43,586 nt of DNA from Bacteroidales bacterium (GCA_031272245.1 JAISUE010000059.1:1-43586), one strand, 5' to 3'. Positions 8,509-17,816 are shown, numbered from the stretch's first letter. Notes: generated by a model from the letters alone, not told the origin. A program made the numbers and translations.

Positions 8509-10047
8509 TTATCTTCCCCAACTATCTCTGTCCAAACTTCTGTAATTGATAGCTTCTGCAATGTGACTGTTTTCTATGTTTGTTTTTCCTTCTAAATCGG
8601 CTATTGTGCGAGATACTTTAATTATACGATTATAAGCACGTGCAGATAAGCCTAATTTTTCCATAGCACGTTTTAATAAATCCATGCATGAAGGACTTAA
8701 ATGACAAAATTCATCCATTATTTTAGGGGTCATTTGTGCATTGGAATGAATATCTGAGAAGTTTTTAAATCTTTCATGTTGTCTTTCACGCGCTGCAATC
8801 ACTCTTTCTCTTACTACATGACTTGATTCACCTGAACGAGCTTCGGATAATTCTTTGAATGGTACAGGAATAACCTCTATTTGAATATCTATTCTGTCAA
8901 GTAAAGGACCAGAAACTTTATTTAGATATTTATTTACCGCGCCTGAGGCACAAGTACATGCTTTATCCGGATGATTATAAAAACCGCATGCACAGGGATT
9001 CATAGCAGCAACAAGCATAAAATTAGCAGGATAATCACTTGTCTGACGTGTACGAGAGATAGTAATGGTACGACTTTCCATTGGTTGACGTAGTACTTCT
9101 AAAACATTCCGTTTAAATTCAGGTAATTCATCCAAGAATAAAACACCGTTGTGTGCAAGTGATATTTCGCCAGGTTGAGGGTAAGTTCCTCCACCTACTA
9201 ATGCGGTATCACTTATTGTATGATGTGGATTGCGGAAAGGTCGTACAGATATTAAAGGAGTATTAGCAGACATTAAACCTGCAACAGAATGTATTTTTGT
9301 GGTTTCAAGTGCTTCTTCAAGAGTTAATGGAGGTAAAATTGAAGGCAAACGTTTAGCTAACATTGTTTTTCCGCTACCCGGTGCACCTATTAATAATATA
9401 TTATGAGAGCCTGCAGCGGCTATTTCCATTGCTCTTTTAATATTTTCCTGTCCTTTTACTTCAGCAAAGTCATATTCATAAGTGTCCAAAGATTTTAAAA
9501 ATTCTCCTTTTACATCAACTTTTATTCTATCTATACTGCCTGTGCCATTAAAAAAGTTAATAACTTCCAATATGTTTTCTACTCCGTATATTTCTAAACC
9601 GTCAACAATGGCGGCTTCCTGTGCATTTACTTTCGGTAGAATAAAACCTTTAAAACCCTGTTTTTTTGCTTCCAAAGCAATCGGTAAAGATCCTTTGATT
9701 GCTTTAACCGATCCGTCAAGGGAAAGTTCACCCATTATCATATATTCAGCAAGGTGGTCGGAAAGTATTTGCTGAGAAGCTCCGAGTATACCAATAGCAA
9801 GTGGCAAATCATACGCAGAACCTTCTTTACGAATATCTGCAGGAGCCATGTTGATAATTATTTTTTTACCGGGTATGCGATAACCATAGCTTTGTAAGGC
9901 TGCAGAAATTCTTTGCTGACTTTCTTTAACAGCATTGTCTGGCAATCCAACAAGAAAAAAATTAACACCTTGCTCAACGCATACTTCTATTGTAACAGTA
10001 GTGGCAATAATACCTGATATAGCACTTCCAAAAGTTTTAACTAACAT
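8509..10047 (-). CDS. comM: YifB/ComM family Mg-chelatase-like AAA+ ATPase
   Basis: 512 residues from the preferred start (MLVKTFGSAISGI). The frame can be extended to 10080, but a -7 element at 10070-10077 overlaps that extension and homologues begin at MLVKTF. The N-terminal ChlI-like (Lon-type fold) domain (about 1-180) has VGLPDNAVKESQQR and NMAPADIRKEGSAYDLPLA. The AAA+ domain has Walker A GAPGSGKT (about 221-228), Walker B LFLDELPEF, the ATMNPCACG-type loop (AAMNPCACGFYNHPDKACTC) and a C-terminal lid (SARAYNRIIKVSRTIADLEG). In transformable bacteria ComM is a hexameric helicase that extends branch migration during integration of donor DNA. Whether this organism is competent is not shown here. 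It converges on folC. Confidence 0.95.
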   Translation of the reverse strand: MLVKTFGSAISGIIATTVTIEVCVEQGVNFFLVGLPDNAVKESQQRISAALQSYGYRIPGKKIIINMAPADIRKEGSAYDLPLAIGILGASQQILSDHLAEYMIMGELSLDGSVKAIKGSLPIALEAKKQGFKGFILPKVNAQEAAIVDGLEIYGVENILEVINFFNGTGSIDRIKVDVKGEFLKSLDTYEYDFAEVKGQENIKRAMEIAAAGSHNILLIGAPGSGKTMLAKRLPSILPPLTLEEALETTKIHSVAGLMSANTPLISVRPFRNPHHTISDTALVGGGTYPQPGEISLAHNGVLFLDELPEFKRNVLEVLRQPMESRTITISRTRQTSDYPANFMLVAAMNPCACGFYNHPDKACTCASGAVNKYLNKVSGPLLDRIDIQIEVIPVPFKELSEARSGESSHVVRERVIAARERQHERFKNFSDIHSNAQMTPKIMDEFCHLSPSCMDLLKRAMEKLGLSARAYNRIIKVSRTIADLEGKTNIENSHIAEAINYRSLDRDSWGR

Positions 10048-10069
10048 TTGTTTTTGTATTTTAGTTGTG

Positions 10070-10077
10070 CAAAAATA
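10070..10077 (-). promoter_or_regulatory. -7 element of comM
   Basis: TATTTTTG on the minus strand, in the short gap between the hydrolase stop (10103) and the comM start (10047). It implies separate transcription of comM and supports the shorter comM start. Confidence 0.5.
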
Positions 10078-10102
10078 CAAAAAAACTCTAATCTGATTTA
10101 TT

Positions 10103-11386
10103 TTAACGTTTCTTTATGCGATTTTTTTCTCTAATAAATGTTACTAAATAATGTAAAACATCAGTATCTATTGTCAAGTCTATTTCTCCATATTCGCTTG
10201 GAAGTCCTGTTTTACAACGTTGAAATAAATGATTATTATCTGAAAAAACCAATACTTTATATGAAAAATTGTTTACTGCTCTGCCAAAATATTCTCTAAT
10301 AGCAGATAGATTTTCCTGTGGAGTAACCTGTAAATCTTTTGCACCCTGCAAAATTAAAGTTGGTTGCGTTATGTATGGAAGATAGTTCTTAGGGTTTAAA
10401 TCAACAAAAGTTTTTATCCATTTGGACGCTTTTTTATTTTCAATAGCATTTTTTTGTAGAACGAGTTGAGCTTCAATCTCTTTTTCATTAGTGATACCTT
10501 TTGCTTTTGTTAAAGCTTTAAGTTGTGAAACTAAAACTTCTCTACCACTAATACCCGGACTTGCCATAAGAATTATAAAATTTAATGATGTATCTTTTGA
10601 TGCAATGATTTGAGCGATTAAACCTCCTTCGCTATGTCCAAGTAATCCTATGTGTTTAGGATCTATATAATTTATATGTTTAAGTGCTTCAATAGCAGAT
10701 TCAACATCCGAAACATAATCAAGAGTTGTTGCATTTAAAAGTGCAGTATCATTAGTACCATAACCTCTGTCGTCAAATCTTAATACAGCCATGCCACTGT
10801 TGGTTAGATAGTCTGCAATAATCATGAACATTTTGTGTCCCAACAATGTACAATCTCTATCTTGGATGCCGGAACCTGAAATTAGTATAACACAAGGAAA
10901 ATTATTTCCTCGTTTAGGACGTGTGAGAGTTCCTTTAAATGTATAATTTTTAACTTTTGGATTAGTAAATTCAAAATCTTCAACAATATATCTAAATGGA
11001 GGAACAGGTGTTTGCGGACGATTATATGAAAAATGTTGATTAGTTCTCAACCATACTATTTCTGTTTTAAAATTCCCTTGCTTAAAAGTTCCAATAATTG
11101 AATCTTTATTAGTAGAATATTTAGCTCTGCACGTTATGTTAAACTTTTTTAATCTAAAGAGAAGAGAATCTTCTTTAATGTATGCTTTATCTGCTTGTAA
11201 TAAATCTTCAGTTTGTGACGGAGAACCGAGTAATAACGATAGAGAATCATTTGATAATAAAGAGTATTCAATAGTTAATGGCATTTTAAAATAATTCACT
11301 TCAATACTTGCTTCATAATATTCTTTATTTTGAGCGTATAAAATATTAGCAAATGCAATTAAGCAAAGAAATATAAAGTGTTTCAT
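10103..11386 (-). CDS. exported alpha/beta-hydrolase (serine hydrolase/peptidase-like)
   Basis: 427 residues with a signal peptide (1-19, ending LYAQ). The N-terminal about 130 residues are a beta-rich domain often seen before this hydrolase in Bacteroidota. The hydrolase fold (about 145-420) contains VILISGSGIQDRDCTLLGHK (oxyanion loop), FDDRGYG, the nucleophile elbow GLLGHSEGG (Ser252), LILQGAKDLQV (Asp351) and SDNNHLF (His386), which make a plausible catalytic triad. Its likely location is the periplasm. The pattern matches the YfhR/Dienelactone-hydrolase-like S9 or S33-related esterases; the true substrate cannot be told. It is transcribed from a TATCTTTG element at 11413. Confidence 0.88.
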   Translation of the reverse strand: MKHFIFLCLIAFANILYAQNKEYYEASIEVNYFKMPLTIEYSLLSNDSLSLLLGSPSQTEDLLQADKAYIKEDSLLFRLKKFNITCRAKYSTNKDSIIGTFKQGNFKTEIVWLRTNQHFSYNRPQTPVPPFRYIVEDFEFTNPKVKNYTFKGTLTRPKRGNNFPCVILISGSGIQDRDCTLLGHKMFMIIADYLTNSGMAVLRFDDRGYGTNDTALLNATTLDYVSDVESAIEALKHINYIDPKHIGLLGHSEGGLIAQIIASKDTSLNFIILMASPGISGREVLVSQLKALTKAKGITNEKEIEAQLVLQKNAIENKKASKWIKTFVDLNPKNYLPYITQPTLILQGAKDLQVTPQENLSAIREYFGRAVNNFSYKVLVFSDNNHLFQRCKTGLPSEYGEIDLTIDTDVLHYLVTFIREKNRIKKR

Positions 11387-11741
11387 TTCAAATTTTACAG
11401 TTTTACAGATTGCAAAGATACAAAAATTTTTGTATTATGTTTTTATTGAACATAAAAAAAATAATTTCATTTTTATTAATAAATAAGTAATATAAATAAA
11501 GGTGTTGTTAATTTTTTTAAAAAATTATATTTATAATATTGATAATTAAAATATAAATATTGTTACATTATAAAAAAAGATCATATTTGCATATAATGAA
11601 ATTTTGATTTTTTAACCAAAATAATAAAGATTTTAGTCTAAAAAATCAAGATTTACTGAAACACTATAAAGATAATATTTAGAAATGCTATATGACACAT
11701 TAGTTTTATAATAACCTTCCGTAACTAAAAAAAAATAAAAA
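11387..11741. other. AT-rich intergenic region with no recognised gene
   Basis: About 355 bases of very AT-rich sequence between the promoter side of the hydrolase and the terminator of the lipoprotein. Apart from the -7 element at 11413 I see no ORF beyond a few codons and no structured RNA. Confidence 0.6.
11413..11420 (-). promoter_or_regulatory. -7 element of the exported hydrolase
   Basis: TATCTTTG on the minus strand, followed by C as an extended match, 27 bases upstream of the start at 11386. Confidence 0.65.
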
Positions 11742-11772
11742 AGAGATTACCATTATAAACAGTAATCTCTTA
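11742..11772 (-). terminator. terminator of the lipoprotein gene
   Basis: 10-bp inverted repeat AAGAGATTAC (11742-11751) / GTAATCTCTT (11763-11772) with an 11-base loop, 28 bases past the stop. The A-rich flank on the left reads as a long T-run on the minus strand. Confidence 0.75.
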
Positions 11773-11799
11773 TTCTCATTATGAAATTTTAACTTTTTC

Positions 11800-12363
11800 T
11801 TATTTACCGATAGCTTCAAACGATCCAACCATATTCATAGAACTACCCAAACTGGAGAATAAAGCTGCGAGAGCAGTTGCTGTAAGATTAGCCGTTAAGT
11901 CTTTTTTTACACCAAAAACATTAAACGTTCCGGAAACTTTATTTGCTGATACTTCTGTGTAAGTAATAGTTCCAAATAATCCAACCGTTACATCGTCTGT
12001 AACATTTCTACTTGGACAGTAAGCAACATAATTACCGTCGCCCTGTACTAACGTTCCGATGTTTCCGATATTGGATGCAACCTCTAAAATGCTTCCACCC
12101 AAACCTACATCGTATGTACCGGAGCCATTAGCTTCAATATATACTGCTACATTATTGTAGGAGTCTGTAGCCGCCATCATAATGCGTCCATTTTCTTTAT
12201 AGAAAACACATCCTGATATATTGTGCGTTTGCCCGTCAACAGTAATATCCATACGTCCAACAAACTCTTTTGCAACTTCTTCTGCTTCACTGCAGGAATT
12301 AAGAGCTACACCCATAGATGCGACTGCTAAAAACATAAATAATTTTTTTACTTTCTTATTCAT
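11800..12363 (-). CDS. small lipoprotein, DUF6252-like
   Basis: 187 residues. The N-terminus is a lipoprotein signal: basic MNKKVKK, a hydrophobic run, then lipobox ALNSC with the acylated Cys24. The rest is a beta-rich domain with DITVDGQTHNISGCVFYKEN, GSGTYDVG and TEVSANKVSGTFNVFGVKKD. The last of these resembles the 'GTFSF' strand of small Bacteroidota lipoproteins of the DUF6252 kind; that match is from memory. It is probably anchored in the outer membrane facing the periplasm. Function unknown. It sits 39 bases after a small membrane protein gene, but has its own -7 element in that gap and its own terminator. Confidence 0.75.
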   Translation of the reverse strand: MNKKVKKLFMFLAVASMGVALNSCSEAEEVAKEFVGRMDITVDGQTHNISGCVFYKENGRIMMAATDSYNNVAVYIEANGSGTYDVGLGGSILEVASNIGNIGTLVQGDGNYVAYCPSRNVTDDVTVGLFGTITYTEVSANKVSGTFNVFGVKKDLTANLTATALAALFSSLGSSMNMVGSFEAIGK

Positions 12364-12388
12364 AGCTTTTTGATTTTATTTTATGCAG

Positions 12389-12396
12389 CAAAAGTA
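12389..12396 (-). promoter_or_regulatory. -7 element of the lipoprotein gene
   Basis: TACTTTTG on the minus strand in the 39-base gap behind the membrane protein, 25 bases before the lipoprotein start. Confidence 0.55.
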
Positions 12397-12402
12397 CTTT
12401 TT

Positions 12403-12873
12403 TTATTTTATTTTTAATTTATCAACTTTTTTAATCTCTTCCTCGGTTAAATTTAATTCATATTTTACTTTTACAGACATTACTCTGCTAAAGATTATTA
12501 ACAATAGAGACAGAATAGAAAAAATAATATAATACATGGACGCAAACATTATCATGGACACAACAGCAATAAGAGATATGGCACTGAAAAATTTCAATCT
12601 TTTGCTATATATAGTTTTGTATTCAGTTAATTTTTTTGTTAAATCTTCGTTGCGTAATGTTTTAATCTTTTTTGCTGTGATATTATTGCCAAGAAAAAGA
12701 CAAATAATCATTAACATCATTGCTAAAAATGGATAATATTTTGCCCAAATGCCGGAAAGAATACTAATATTTGCAAACTTCCAAATGTAAATTGCTGCTA
12801 CTAAAGTAGCAAAAATAACCATTATAAGTGTATTTAACCACATTTTATTTAAGACTTTACAGTATCTGTTCAT
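12403..12873 (-). CDS. small integral membrane protein of unknown function
   Basis: 156 residues with four hydrophobic segments (about 13-30, 44-62, 93-111 and 113-130). A basic cytoplasmic-looking loop (KKIKTLRNEDLTKKLTEYKT) lies between the second and third, and a charged tail (NLTEEEIKKVDKLKIK) follows the last. No family was recognised with confidence, and no catalytic motif is visible. The two-hairpin topology with a central charged loop suggests a helper or structural membrane protein, but this is inference. The gene lies just upstream of the lipoprotein on the same strand. Its own leader is about 95 bases if the TATCTTTG at 12968 is used. Confidence 0.7.
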   Translation of the reverse strand: MNRYCKVLNKMWLNTLIMVIFATLVAAIYIWKFANISILSGIWAKYYPFLAMMLMIICLFLGNNITAKKIKTLRNEDLTKKLTEYKTIYSKRLKFFSAISLIAVVSMIMFASMYYIIFSILSLLLIIFSRVMSVKVKYELNLTEEEIKKVDKLKIK

Positions 12874-12967
12874 ATTTGTTGAATTTTATTGTTTATATAT
12901 CAATATATTTATGTATTTATATTTGTTTTTATTTATTGAATCATTATTTATGGTCTTTTTAATGTCG

Positions 12968-12975
12968 CAAAGATA
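12968..12975 (-). promoter_or_regulatory. -7 element of the small membrane protein gene
   Basis: TATCTTTG followed by C on the minus strand, about 95 bases upstream of the start at 12873. Confidence 0.5.
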
Positions 12976-13071
12976 AAGAAAAGTTTGAAAGCGTAAATAT
13001 AATATATTTATGTTATATTACTTTAACGGTTGCTTAATAAACAAAAAATATTTCTTTTTTCTGAAAAAGTG

Positions 13072-13079
13072 TATCTTTG
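13072..13079 (+). promoter_or_regulatory. -7 element of the C69 dipeptidase gene
   Basis: TATCTTTG followed by C, 33 bases before the ATG at 13113. Confidence 0.65.
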
Positions 13080-13112
13080 CCAACACTTTAATAAAAAAAT
13101 ATTATTAAAAAT

Positions 13113-14864
13113 ATGAAACATACATTAAAAATCGCTGCTTTCATAGCAGTTTTGGCAATGGCAGGTTCAAGTTTTGCCTGCACAAATTTCCTTATAACTA
13201 AGGGAGCTTCAACTGATGGCTCAACAATGATAACTTATGCTGCCGATTCGCATGTGCTTTATGGTGAATTGTATTACAGAAGAGCCGCAAATTATCCTGC
13301 AGGAACAATCTTTCAAGTTATAGATTGGGACAGCGGAAGACCTTTAGTTAAAATTCCACAGGTTGCTCAAACCTATAATATGGTTGGAAACATTAACGAA
13401 TATGGACTGTCTATTGGAGAAACTACTTACGGAGGACGAGAAGAATGTCATGACACAAACATTGGCATAGACTATGGTTCTCTTATTTATCTTTCTCTTC
13501 AACGTTGCAAAACCGCAAGGGAAGCAATCAAAAATATAGCTGAACTTGTATCTCAGTATGGATACTGTTCTGAAGGAGAGAGTTTTTCTATTTCTGATGG
13601 GACAGAAGTATGGATTATGGAAATTATAGGTAAAGGATTACCTGTATTGGACAAAAAAGGCAAGGTTGATAAGAAATGGACTCGTGGAGCTGTGTGGGTT
13701 GCAATGAGGATTCCTGATGGGTATATAAGTGGACATGCAAATCATGCACGTATCACTCAATTTCCGTTGCAAACAAAAGGTTCTTTTAAAAGCATTTCTT
13801 CAAAAAATCTGAAAGAAATCAATCGTCCTGAAGTAGAAGTTGTGTATGCGGAAGACGTTATAACTTTTGCCAGATTAAAAGGTTTCTTTAATGGTTCTGA
13901 TGCCGAATTTTCTTTTAGCGACACATATAATCCTTTAGACTTTTCAGGTGCGAGAGGTTGTGAAGCGAGAGTTTATGCTGCATTTTTACGTTGCAATAAA
14001 TCTATGATTAAATATGAAAAATATGCCATGGGTTATGATTTGACAGGGGAACGTATGCCTTTGTGGATAAAACCTGACAGGAAATTAAATGTTCATGATG
14101 TTATGGAACTTATGAGAGATCATTATGAAGGTACGCCTATGGATATGACTAATGATTTAGGAGCAGGTCCATTTAAATGTCCTTATCGTTGGAGACCAAT
14201 GAACTTTAAATTTAATGGAAAAGAATATATTCATGAACGTGCAACATCAACTCAACAGACAGGCTTTTCTTTTGTTGCACAGAGCAGAGATTGGATGCCT
14301 AATCCTGCAAAAGGAATTTTATGGTTTGGAGTAGATGATACTTATTCAACAGTTTATGTTCCTATGTATGGATGTTTGACAGATGTACCTGAATGTTTTA
14401 GGGAAGGAAATGGAAATATGACAACATACAGTGAAACTTCTGCTTTCTGGCTTTTTAATCAGGTTACGAATTTTGTTTACAGCAGATATTGTGATATGAT
14501 TGTGGATGTGCGGGCAAAACAGAAAGAATTGGAAATGAGTTTTATCAATGAAGTAGAAAAATTGGACGCTCGTCTTAAATCAATGGACGCAGATGTAATA
14601 AGAAAAACAGCCACAAGTTTTTCATTGAATGAAGCTAAACGTACATTTGATACTTGGAAAAATCTAAGTCATTATCTGCTTGTGAAATATGTTGATGGAA
14701 ATATTAAAAAAGAAAAAGATGGAAAGTTTGAGGAAAGTCCTTATCGTAAGGGACAACCTGTATTTCCTATGCAACCTGAATATCGTAAGGAATGGTATGA
14801 TATGATTATCAAAACACATGGAAAAATTATTGAAGTGCCTGAAGGTGCAATTTCAGGACACTAA
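13113..14864 (+). CDS. exported C69-family dipeptidase
   Basis: 583 residues. A signal peptide (about 1-22) ends directly before Cys23 in SSFACTNFLITKGAS, which fits the family rule that an N-terminal cysteine freed by processing is the nucleophile (Ntn hydrolase fold). Further conserved segments are DGSTMITYAADSH, IGETTYGGREE, DYGSLIYLSLQRCKTAREAI, GESFSISDGTEVWIMEIIGK and ISGHANHARITQFP. The length agrees with the Bacteroidales branch of C69 (PipD-like). The expected role is hydrolysis of dipeptides in the periplasm, for use of peptides as carbon and nitrogen source. It is monocistronic: own promoter, and a 23-bp hairpin behind it. The Ser-Cys pattern could be misread as a lipobox, but the C69 match makes a lipoprotein unlikely. 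Confidence 0.93.
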   Translation: MKHTLKIAAFIAVLAMAGSSFACTNFLITKGASTDGSTMITYAADSHVLYGELYYRRAANYPAGTIFQVIDWDSGRPLVKIPQVAQTYNMVGNINEYGLSIGETTYGGREECHDTNIGIDYGSLIYLSLQRCKTAREAIKNIAELVSQYGYCSEGESFSISDGTEVWIMEIIGKGLPVLDKKGKVDKKWTRGAVWVAMRIPDGYISGHANHARITQFPLQTKGSFKSISSKNLKEINRPEVEVVYAEDVITFARLKGFFNGSDAEFSFSDTYNPLDFSGARGCEARVYAAFLRCNKSMIKYEKYAMGYDLTGERMPLWIKPDRKLNVHDVMELMRDHYEGTPMDMTNDLGAGPFKCPYRWRPMNFKFNGKEYIHERATSTQQTGFSFVAQSRDWMPNPAKGILWFGVDDTYSTVYVPMYGCLTDVPECFREGNGNMTTYSETSAFWLFNQVTNFVYSRYCDMIVDVRAKQKELEMSFINEVEKLDARLKSMDADVIRKTATSFSLNEAKRTFDTWKNLSHYLLVKYVDGNIKKEKDGKFEESPYRKGQPVFPMQPEYRKEWYDMIIKTHGKIIEVPEGAISGH

Positions 14865-14910
14865 CTACTTGTTAGAATATTAACAAAATAATTTTATTAG
14901 AAAATATTTT

Positions 14911-14963
14911 ATTTATCAAAAAGAGGTTGTCAAATTATAATTGACAACCTCTTTTTGATAAAT
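14911..14963. terminator. 23-bp perfect bidirectional hairpin terminator
   Basis: Arms 14911-14933 and 14941-14963 are perfect complements with a 7-base loop. The core GAGGTTGTCAA/TTGACAACCTC is flanked by A-run and T-run, so it ends transcription from either side; it lies between the convergent C69 and TPR genes. Confidence 0.85.
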
Positions 14964-14985
14964 TGTTTTACACAAGATTATAAAA

Positions 14986-15015
14986 AAGGCTTAATAATTT
15001 TTATTATTAAGCCTT
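14986..15015 (-). terminator. terminator of the TPR protein gene
   Basis: 13-bp stem AAGGCTTAATAAT (14986-14998) with its complement 15003-15015 and a 4-base loop, 25 bases past the stop at 15040. An A-run to the left gives U's on the minus strand. Tandem to the 23-bp hairpin. Confidence 0.8.
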
Positions 15016-15039
15016 AAAACAAATAATAGTATGAAAAAA

Positions 15040-16047
15040 CTATTTGCTGCCTTGTAATTCTTTTACTTTTGCTGCGTCTGCTTGTGCCCCTTTAGTATCT
15101 TTCAGTTTTGTTTTACAAGTTGCACGCACTTGATATGCTTTTATATTTTTAGGGTCTTTTGCTATTACTAAATCCATATCTTCTATAGCACCTTTCCAGT
15201 CGTTCATTTGATATTTAGCAACTCCACGTCCAAGTAACATATTAAGGTCTTCACCATTTATTAGTAAGATATTATTATAATCTTTTACTACTTCAGGATA
15301 ATTTTTTACTGATTGGTTGGCAACTAAACGCAGTTGATATAAATCTTTATCTTTCATTCCTAATTCTTCAGCCTTGTTGCAATCATCAATAGTATTTGTC
15401 AACGATTCGTTAGTTTTTAATGCAAAGTTAGCTTTTGCACGGTTGAAAAATAATTCTGCTGACGGCTTAGCATTTATTGCTGCAGTAAAATCATTTACTG
15501 CAGATTGAAAATCACCATTCATTGCATAAATAGAGCCTCTATTGGTTAAAACATCTACATTGCCAGGTTCAACTTCCAGCACTTTACTTAAATCTGCGAG
15601 ATAAGCAGCATTATCACCTTGAGCTTGACTAACTTTTGCTTTTGCTATTAAAGCGTTTACGTCTTTAGGATTTGCACTCAAAAGTTTATCGTAATCTAAC
15701 AATGCAGCTTCATATTCTTTTTCATGTACATAAGCATCTCCTCTTATCATAAAAGCCGCAAGAATTGTGTCTGTTTTGTTAATGAAGTCAGTCATTTCAT
15801 TGATTGCTTTGAAATAATTATTGAGATTAAAATATGCAACACCGAGATAATAATCTAAATATTCCCAATTAGGAGCTTCTTTTTCACATAAATTAGATGT
15901 ATCTATCATCTTTTGCCATTCTTTAGCCTCATTTAATTGAGCATAAACATCAATCCATTTATTAATTGCAGCAGCTTCGTCTGCTGTTTGTGCAAAACCA
16001 CTCAAAGAAATAATGGTTAATGCGATTGTGAAAACAATTTTTTTCAT
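15040..16047 (-). CDS. exported tetratricopeptide-repeat protein
   Basis: 335 residues: a signal peptide (1-19, ending GFAQ), then tandem TPR units covering nearly all the rest. Typical repeat cores are WEYLDYYLGVAYFNLNNYFK, AAFMIRGDAYVHEKEYEAAL, VDVLTNRGSIYAMNGDFQSA and LNMLLGRGVAKYQMNDWKGA, about eight units in all. TPR solenoids bind other proteins, and a periplasmic location is likely from the signal peptide. No enzymatic domain or lipobox is present and the partner is unknown. The gene is monocistronic between its own promoter at 16100 and its own terminator. Confidence 0.88.
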   Translation of the reverse strand: MKKIVFTIALTIISLSGFAQTADEAAAINKWIDVYAQLNEAKEWQKMIDTSNLCEKEAPNWEYLDYYLGVAYFNLNNYFKAINEMTDFINKTDTILAAFMIRGDAYVHEKEYEAALLDYDKLLSANPKDVNALIAKAKVSQAQGDNAAYLADLSKVLEVEPGNVDVLTNRGSIYAMNGDFQSAVNDFTAAINAKPSAELFFNRAKANFALKTNESLTNTIDDCNKAEELGMKDKDLYQLRLVANQSVKNYPEVVKDYNNILLINGEDLNMLLGRGVAKYQMNDWKGAIEDMDLVIAKDPKNIKAYQVRATCKTKLKDTKGAQADAAKVKELQGSK

Positions 16048-16099
16048 TTTATTGTACTTTTATTTGTTATTTTATTGTTCATATTCTTATTAACGAATG

Positions 16100-16107
16100 C
16101 AAAGATA
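16100..16107 (-). promoter_or_regulatory. -7 element of the TPR gene
   Basis: TATCTTTG followed by C on the minus strand, about 53 bases upstream of the start at 16047. Confidence 0.6.
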
Positions 16108-16212
16108 TAAAATTTTATTTGTAAGTAATATTTGAATATCTTTAATTTAATTATCAAATTCAAATATATGCTGTTTGTCCAATACTAATTATTGAAAAAT
16201 TACAATATAAGA

Positions 16213-17553
16213 TTAATTAAATATTTTAACTATTTTAGCTGCGGCTTCGGGTATGGTAAATACAACAACTTTATCTCCCGCTACTATCTGAAAATCTCCA
16301 CCTGTGATAAAAGCCTGATTGTTTCTAATAACTCCTCCAATAGATGCTCCATAAGGAATATGTAAATCACGTATTTTAGATTTTGTTACTGAAGAACGTT
16401 CTTTTGCCAATATTTCAATAACTTCAGCATCCATTCCTGCTAACCATTTTGAAGTTGTTACATTTGCTGCCAAAGTGAAACGTGCAATGTAACTTGCTGC
16501 AGTAAGTTTTTTGTTGATTATTGTGTCAATACCTATATCTTGAGAAACATCTATATAACTTATGTTTTCTACGAGGGCAATAGTTTTTTTAACACCGTGC
16601 TTGTGTGCGTGAAGACAGGAAAGAATATTTGTTTCTGTAGAGTCTGTAAGAGCAATAAAAGCATCAGTACTTTCCAATCCTTCTTCCATAAGAAGAGAAA
16701 GGTCACTTCCATCACCATTTATTATCATTGTATTAGCTAACATATTTGTTAAATCAAAGCAACGATCTCTGTCTTTTTCTATTATTTTAAGACTTATTTT
16801 GTCTTGCAAATTTAAAGCCGCACGCCTTGCCACTCTGCCTCCACCAACAATTATTGCATTTTTAACATTATAATCTTTACGTCCTCCAAGTTCATTAATT
16901 TTGTCAAGCGAAGAAGCTTTAGCTATCATATAAATAAGATCACCTTTAAGGTATTTTTCATTACCGTCAGGTATTATTGTTTTGCCTTTTCTTATTATAC
17001 ATACAACGCGTGCTTCTATATCCGGATGTTCTTTTGCCGATTCAGTAAGGGTTTTATCGAGCACAATAGCAGACGAACCTACTCTCATCATATAAACACT
17101 TAACAAACCATTAGCAAAATCAAATATTTCCGTAGCAGTTGTACGGGTAAGCAGATTAGTTATTTCTTTTGCAGCAATACGTTCCGGAGACACTATTTCA
17201 TCTACTCCCAAAGCCTTAAACATTTGTTTGTTGTCATCATTCAAATATTCTATAGTACTAATACGGGCTATGGTTCTTTTTGCACCAAGTCGTTTTCCGA
17301 GAATACAGGTAATAATGTTTATACTTTCTTCGTGTAGAACTGCAATAAGTAAATCACAGGATGCAATACCTGCTTCCTTTAATGTAGAAAGTGAAGTAGA
17401 ACTTCCTGTTATTGTCATTAAGTCAGCTTCTGCTTGAAGCATTGCCAATAATTCAGAATGTGGATCAATAACAGTGATGTTATGTCTAACTTTTGAAAGA
17501 CTTTTAGCTAAATGGAAGCCAACTTCTCCATCTCCAGCAATGATTATATTCAT
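16213..17553 (-). CDS. trkA: Trk potassium uptake system regulatory protein TrkA
   Basis: 446 residues, two tandem copies of RCK_N plus RCK_C, the full-length TrkA layout. The first Rossmann nucleotide site is IIIAGDGEVGFHLA with TVIDPHSE; the second is IVGGGRVARRAAL with IIEKDRDRC. VVCIIRKGKTIIPDGNEKYL and IPYGASIGGVIRNNQAFI are in the RCK_C lobes. TrkA is the cytoplasmic NAD(H)/ATP-binding ring that gates the membrane channel TrkH. trkH, often the next gene in Bacteroidota, is not adjacent here: a TPR gene follows with its own promoter. The start MNIIIAGDGEVG fits the family. Confidence 0.95.
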   Translation of the reverse strand: MNIIIAGDGEVGFHLAKSLSKVRHNITVIDPHSELLAMLQAEADLMTITGSSTSLSTLKEAGIASCDLLIAVLHEESINIITCILGKRLGAKRTIARISTIEYLNDDNKQMFKALGVDEIVSPERIAAKEITNLLTRTTATEIFDFANGLLSVYMMRVGSSAIVLDKTLTESAKEHPDIEARVVCIIRKGKTIIPDGNEKYLKGDLIYMIAKASSLDKINELGGRKDYNVKNAIIVGGGRVARRAALNLQDKISLKIIEKDRDRCFDLTNMLANTMIINGDGSDLSLLMEEGLESTDAFIALTDSTETNILSCLHAHKHGVKKTIALVENISYIDVSQDIGIDTIINKKLTAASYIARFTLAANVTTSKWLAGMDAEVIEILAKERSSVTKSKIRDLHIPYGASIGGVIRNNQAFITGGDFQIVAGDKVVVFTIPEAAAKIVKIFN

Positions 17554-17589
17554 AGTTTATTTCTTATAAATTTATAATAAACGAAGATG

Positions 17590-17597
17590 CAAAGTTA
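17590..17597 (-). promoter_or_regulatory. -7 element of trkA
   Basis: TAACTTTG followed by C on the minus strand, about 37 bases upstream of the start at 17553. Confidence 0.6.
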
Positions 17598-17772
17598 CGT
17601 TTTCTAAATTAAAAGAAAGAAATTTCAAACAAAAAATTATTAAAACAGTATTTTAATTCAAAATATCTTGATAAAATTTAGAACAGATATATATCTAAAT
17701 AATTTATTATTATGTTTTTGATAAATAAAAGTTTGTTTTACCATTTTCGGTATTTATTTTCTAAAAAAAATA

Positions 17773-17780
17773 TATCTTTG
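17773..17780 (+). promoter_or_regulatory. -7 element of the barrel-rsmE-DUF4159-rlmL operon
   Basis: TATCTTTG followed by C, 37 bases before the ATG at 17817. It lies inside the longer frame that starts at 17712, so that earlier ATG is unlikely to be used. Confidence 0.65.
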
Positions 17781-17816
17781 CAGTCAAATTTATTAACAAA
17801 TAAAATTATAAATAAT

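Noticed and set aside
17712..17816. N-terminal extension of the outer-membrane barrel protein
   Set aside because: It would bury the TATCTTTGC element and place 35 residues before an otherwise perfect signal peptide.
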